This document shows positions 4,287 through 6,635 of a DNA stretch of 6,635 nt, one piece after another. The stretch spans positions 1-6,635 of the forward strand of contig JAAELZ010000572.1 of NCBI GenBank assembly GCA_024226105.1. Direction: 5' to 3'. Positions within the stretch are counted from its first letter, which is position 1. Each line of letters opens with the position of its first letter. The DNA comes from Pseudomonadota bacterium (GTDB taxonomy: Bacteria > Pseudomonadota > Gammaproteobacteria > Arenicellales > Poriferihabitantaceae). Under the pieces are notes generated by a model. The model did not search any database and was not told where the DNA came from. It saw only the letters and a list, made by a program, of their open reading frames with translations. The translations under genes and the position numbers were made by a program.

Positions 4287-6635
4287 ATGAATTTATTAAA
4301 AAAAGACAGCAAAAAACAGTTTAAATACCCGGGCACACGCATGGCGGTCGACGGGAATACTGCAGTGGTCATGTGCGAGCGTGAAGCCTCTGATGCGGCG
4401 GGTGCCTACCCGATTACGCCTTCTACCCAGATGGGTGAATACTGGGCTGAAGAAACCGCCAATGGCCACTTGAATACTGCAGGCAAACCACTGATTTTCG
4501 TCGAACCGGAATCCGAGCACGCTGCGGCAGCGGTGACCGCGGGCATGGCCATGACCGGCTTACGCGCCACTAATTTCACTTCCGCTCAGGGTGCTGCTTT
4601 CATGCACGAATCCCTGTATGCGGCGGTCGGAAAACGCCTGCCTTACGTGTTGAACCTGGGCTGTCGTGCGATGACCAAAGCCAGCCTCAACGTACACTGC
4701 GGCCATGACGATTACCACTGTATTGATGACACCGGCTTTATCCAGGTGTTCGCTAAAAATGCGCAGGAAGCGGCTGATCTAAACCTCATCGGCCGACGGA
4801 TTGCGGAGCTGAGCCTGACCCCGGCCGTAGTTGCTCAGGATGGTTTTCTGACCACCCACCTGATCGAACCTGTAATGATACCGGAGCGTGAACTGATCAA
4901 CGAGTATCTTGGCCACCCGGAAGACCTGATCGATTGCCCTACCCCCGCACAAAAAATAGTTTACGGCCCAAAACGCCGCCGCGTGCCCGAAGTGTGGAGC
5001 GTGGATTCCTCAATGGTTTCCGGTACCGTACAAAATCAGGACGCCTATATGCAGGCCACGGCCGCCCAGCGCCCGTTCTTTTTTGAGCACATTCGTGATA
5101 TCAGCGAACAGGCCATGGCTGAATACTTTGAGCTTACGGGCCGTGAATATTCGCGCCTCGGAGGCTATCGCCTGGAAGATGCTGAGTACGTCGTTTTAGG
5201 TCAGGGCAGCTTGATGGTGCAGGTTGAAGCTGTTATCGACTATTTACGTGAAACACGTAAACTCAAAATCGGCGCCATCAACATGACCATGTTCCGCCCC
5301 TTCCCCGGTGATCTGTTGGGCGGTTTATTAAAGGGTAAAAAAGGTGTCACCGTGTTTGAACGCACCGACCAGCCTCTGGCGGAAGATCTGCCGCTGATGC
5401 GCGAACTACGTGCCACTCTCACCAAATGCCTGGAAAACGGCCGGGTAAATGCGGCGAAAAAACCCCGGAAAAGCAAATCCACGCAAACCACGCTACCCTA
5501 CCCGGAATACGAAACCTACCAGGACAAAGACGCACCTGCCCTGTATTCGGCCTGCTACGGGCTGGGAAGCCGGGATCTTCAGCCCGAAGGTATAATCGCT
5601 GCGTATGAAAACATGCTGCAAGATGGAAAACAGAAACACTTCTACTATCTCGGCATCGATTTTCATCGTGAGGCCAGCACCCCGAAACAGGAGGTTCATC
5701 TAAACAACCTGATTGAACACTATCCGGAACTCAAAGACCTGGCCTTAAAAGGTTCTGAAAACCCTAACCTGCAACCAAAAGGTGCGATCACGGTAAGAAT
5801 GCACTCAGTTGGTGGCTGGGGGGCAATCACCACGGGTAAAAACCTGGCAATGACGCTGTATGATTTACTCGGTTATGACATTCGTGCCAATCCTAAATAC
5901 GGTTCAGAGAAAAAAGGCCAGCCGACGACATACTACCTCTCTGCGGCTCCCGAGCCGATTCGCCTGAACTGTGAATATAACTTCGTTGACGTAGTGCTAT
6001 CACCCGACCCGAATGTATTTACCCATTCCAATCCCGTCGCAGGGCTCAAATCCGGTGGTGCTTTTATCATTCAAAGCAACCTTGAAAGTGAGGCGGAAGT
6101 CTGGGCCAGAATCCCGGCCACCGCACAAAAATTCATTGTCGATAACGATATTCATGTATTTTACGTCGATGGTTTTAAGATAGCCCGTGAAGAAGCCTCT
6201 AACGTAGAATTGCAATACCGGATGCAGGGCAACGCCTTTCAGGGTGCCTTTTTCGCAGCTTCCCCGCTGATTGAAAGAGGCGGCCTGAACGAGGAAAGTC
6301 TGTTTGAGGCTATCGAGAAGCAACTGCATGACAAGTTCGGCAGCAAGGGTGACAAAATCGTTGAAGACAATTTGCGTGTTGTAAAACGCGGCTTTGAAGG
6401 TACTCATGAGATCAAGGACAAGCCCGTTGGTTTGTCGGTAGAAAAACTGAGAACGCAGACCAACGTGATGCCGATCATGCTCAAGCAACTGCCCAAAGGC
6501 GCCGGGCTGGCCTCCGATATCCACCGCTTCTGGGCGCAAGTCGGCAGCTTTTATAAAAAGGGTGAAGGCGAGGCGACCATTGCCGACCCGTTTATGGCCA
6601 CCGGCCTGATGCCCGCCGCTACAGGCGTGTATCGC
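4287..6635 (+). CDS. NifJ-like 2-oxoacid (pyruvate-type):acceptor oxidoreductase, N-terminal 783 residues (3' end outside window)
   Basis: The frame is open to the last base, so only the N-terminal part is present. Enzymes of this family interconvert a 2-oxoacid plus CoA with acyl-CoA and CO2, using thiamine diphosphate (TPP) and [4Fe-4S] clusters. Domain I (about 20-250) carries YPITPST (Thr44), EPESEHAAA (Glu77) and Arg127 in GCRAMTKA, which align by eye with the active-site Thr31, Glu64 and Arg114 of Desulfovibrio africanus PFOR, followed by DGFLTTH. Domain II (about 260-385) has ELTGREYSRLGGY, VVLGQGS and MFRPFP. A basic linker at about 386-415 leads to YSACYGLGSRDLQPE, then the gamma domain (about 500-710) with VGGWGAITTGKNLA and NPKYGSEKKGQP. 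This alpha-then-gamma order is that of single-chain NifJ. The ferredoxin and TPP-binding domains would lie past the right edge. The 2-oxoacid cannot be assigned: pyruvate is likeliest, 2-oxoglutarate possible. Its RnfB-like neighbour suggests a membrane electron partner. Confidence 0.9.
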   Translation, partial: MNLLKKDSKKQFKYPGTRMAVDGNTAVVMCEREASDAAGAYPITPSTQMGEYWAEETANGHLNTAGKPLIFVEPESEHAAAAVTAGMAMTGLRATNFTSAQGAAFMHESLYAAVGKRLPYVLNLGCRAMTKASLNVHCGHDDYHCIDDTGFIQVFAKNAQEAADLNLIGRRIAELSLTPAVVAQDGFLTTHLIEPVMIPERELINEYLGHPEDLIDCPTPAQKIVYGPKRRRVPEVWSVDSSMVSGTVQNQDAYMQATAAQRPFFFEHIRDISEQAMAEYFELTGREYSRLGGYRLEDAEYVVLGQGSLMVQVEAVIDYLRETRKLKIGAINMTMFRPFPGDLLGGLLKGKKGVTVFERTDQPLAEDLPLMRELRATLTKCLENGRVNAAKKPRKSKSTQTTLPYPEYETYQDKDAPALYSACYGLGSRDLQPEGIIAAYENMLQDGKQKHFYYLGIDFHREASTPKQEVHLNNLIEHYPELKDLALKGSENPNLQPKGAITVRMHSVGGWGAITTGKNLAMTLYDLLGYDIRANPKYGSEKKGQPTTYYLSAAPEPIRLNCEYNFVDVVLSPDPNVFTHSNPVAGLKSGGAFIIQSNLESEAEVWARIPATAQKFIVDNDIHVFYVDGFKIAREEASNVELQYRMQGNAFQGAFFAASPLIERGGLNEESLFEAIEKQLHDKFGSKGDKIVEDNLRVVKRGFEGTHEIKDKPVGLSVEKLRTQTNVMPIMLKQLPKGAGLASDIHRFWAQVGSFYKKGEGEATIADPFMATGLMPAATGVYR

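Noticed and set aside
6000..6539. Open frame of 179 codons on the - strand
   Set aside because: It lies wholly inside the gamma-domain part of the NifJ-like gene, which has strong family motifs in its own frame; the antisense translation shows no recognisable domain.
1..6635. CRISPR array, tRNA, rRNA, insertion sequence or integrase
   Set aside because: No regularly spaced repeats, cloverleaf-like segments or transposase/integrase motifs were seen on either strand.

Overview
The window looks like bacterial chromosome of roughly even base composition, with compact genes and short spacers. The protein families fit a proteobacterium, possibly a gammaproteobacterium with an anaerobic or low-potential side to its metabolism. 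That placement is inference from gene content only; the window has no rRNA, tRNA or taxon-specific marker.

Layout: (1) Positions 1-927 (+) hold the C-terminal part of a class V PLP-dependent aminotransferase / cysteine-desulfurase-like enzyme, cut by the left edge just before its PLP lysine. (2) A 103-base spacer leads to 1031-2005 (+), a complete metallo-beta-lactamase-fold hydrolase. (3) Positions 2006-2178 are a non-coding convergent gap with two hairpin-forming, C/G-rich repeat-like elements in opposite orientation. (4) Positions 2179-3222 (-) encode an ApbE-type FAD:protein FMN transferase with an exported or lipoprotein-like N-terminus. (5) Positions 3223-3369 are an AT-rich divergent promoter region with a perfect TATAAT, an overlapping Fur-box-like sequence and an inverted repeat. 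(6) Positions 3370-4251 (+) encode a long-form RnfB-like membrane-anchored iron-sulfur protein. (7) After 35 bases and a ribosome binding site, 4287-6635 (+) encodes the first 783 residues of a NifJ-like 2-oxoacid (pyruvate-type) oxidoreductase that runs off the right edge. No gene-free stretch exceeds 300 bases.

How the genes may work together: the RnfB-like protein and the oxidoreductase look like one operon. The simplest reading is that the oxidoreductase exchanges low-potential electrons with a membrane-anchored multi-cluster RnfB-like partner, rather than only with soluble ferredoxin. ApbE, divergent from the pair, attaches FMN to threonines in Rnf/Nqr-type or other extracytoplasmic flavoproteins, so it may mature a further membrane redox partner. 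No other Rnf or Nqr subunit is visible here, so the link is contextual. The most specific sequence observation is that the C-terminal ferredoxin-like module of the RnfB-like protein keeps the four ligands of one [4Fe-4S] cluster and has lost the four of the other. The aminotransferase and the hydrolase show no clear functional tie to this redox module.
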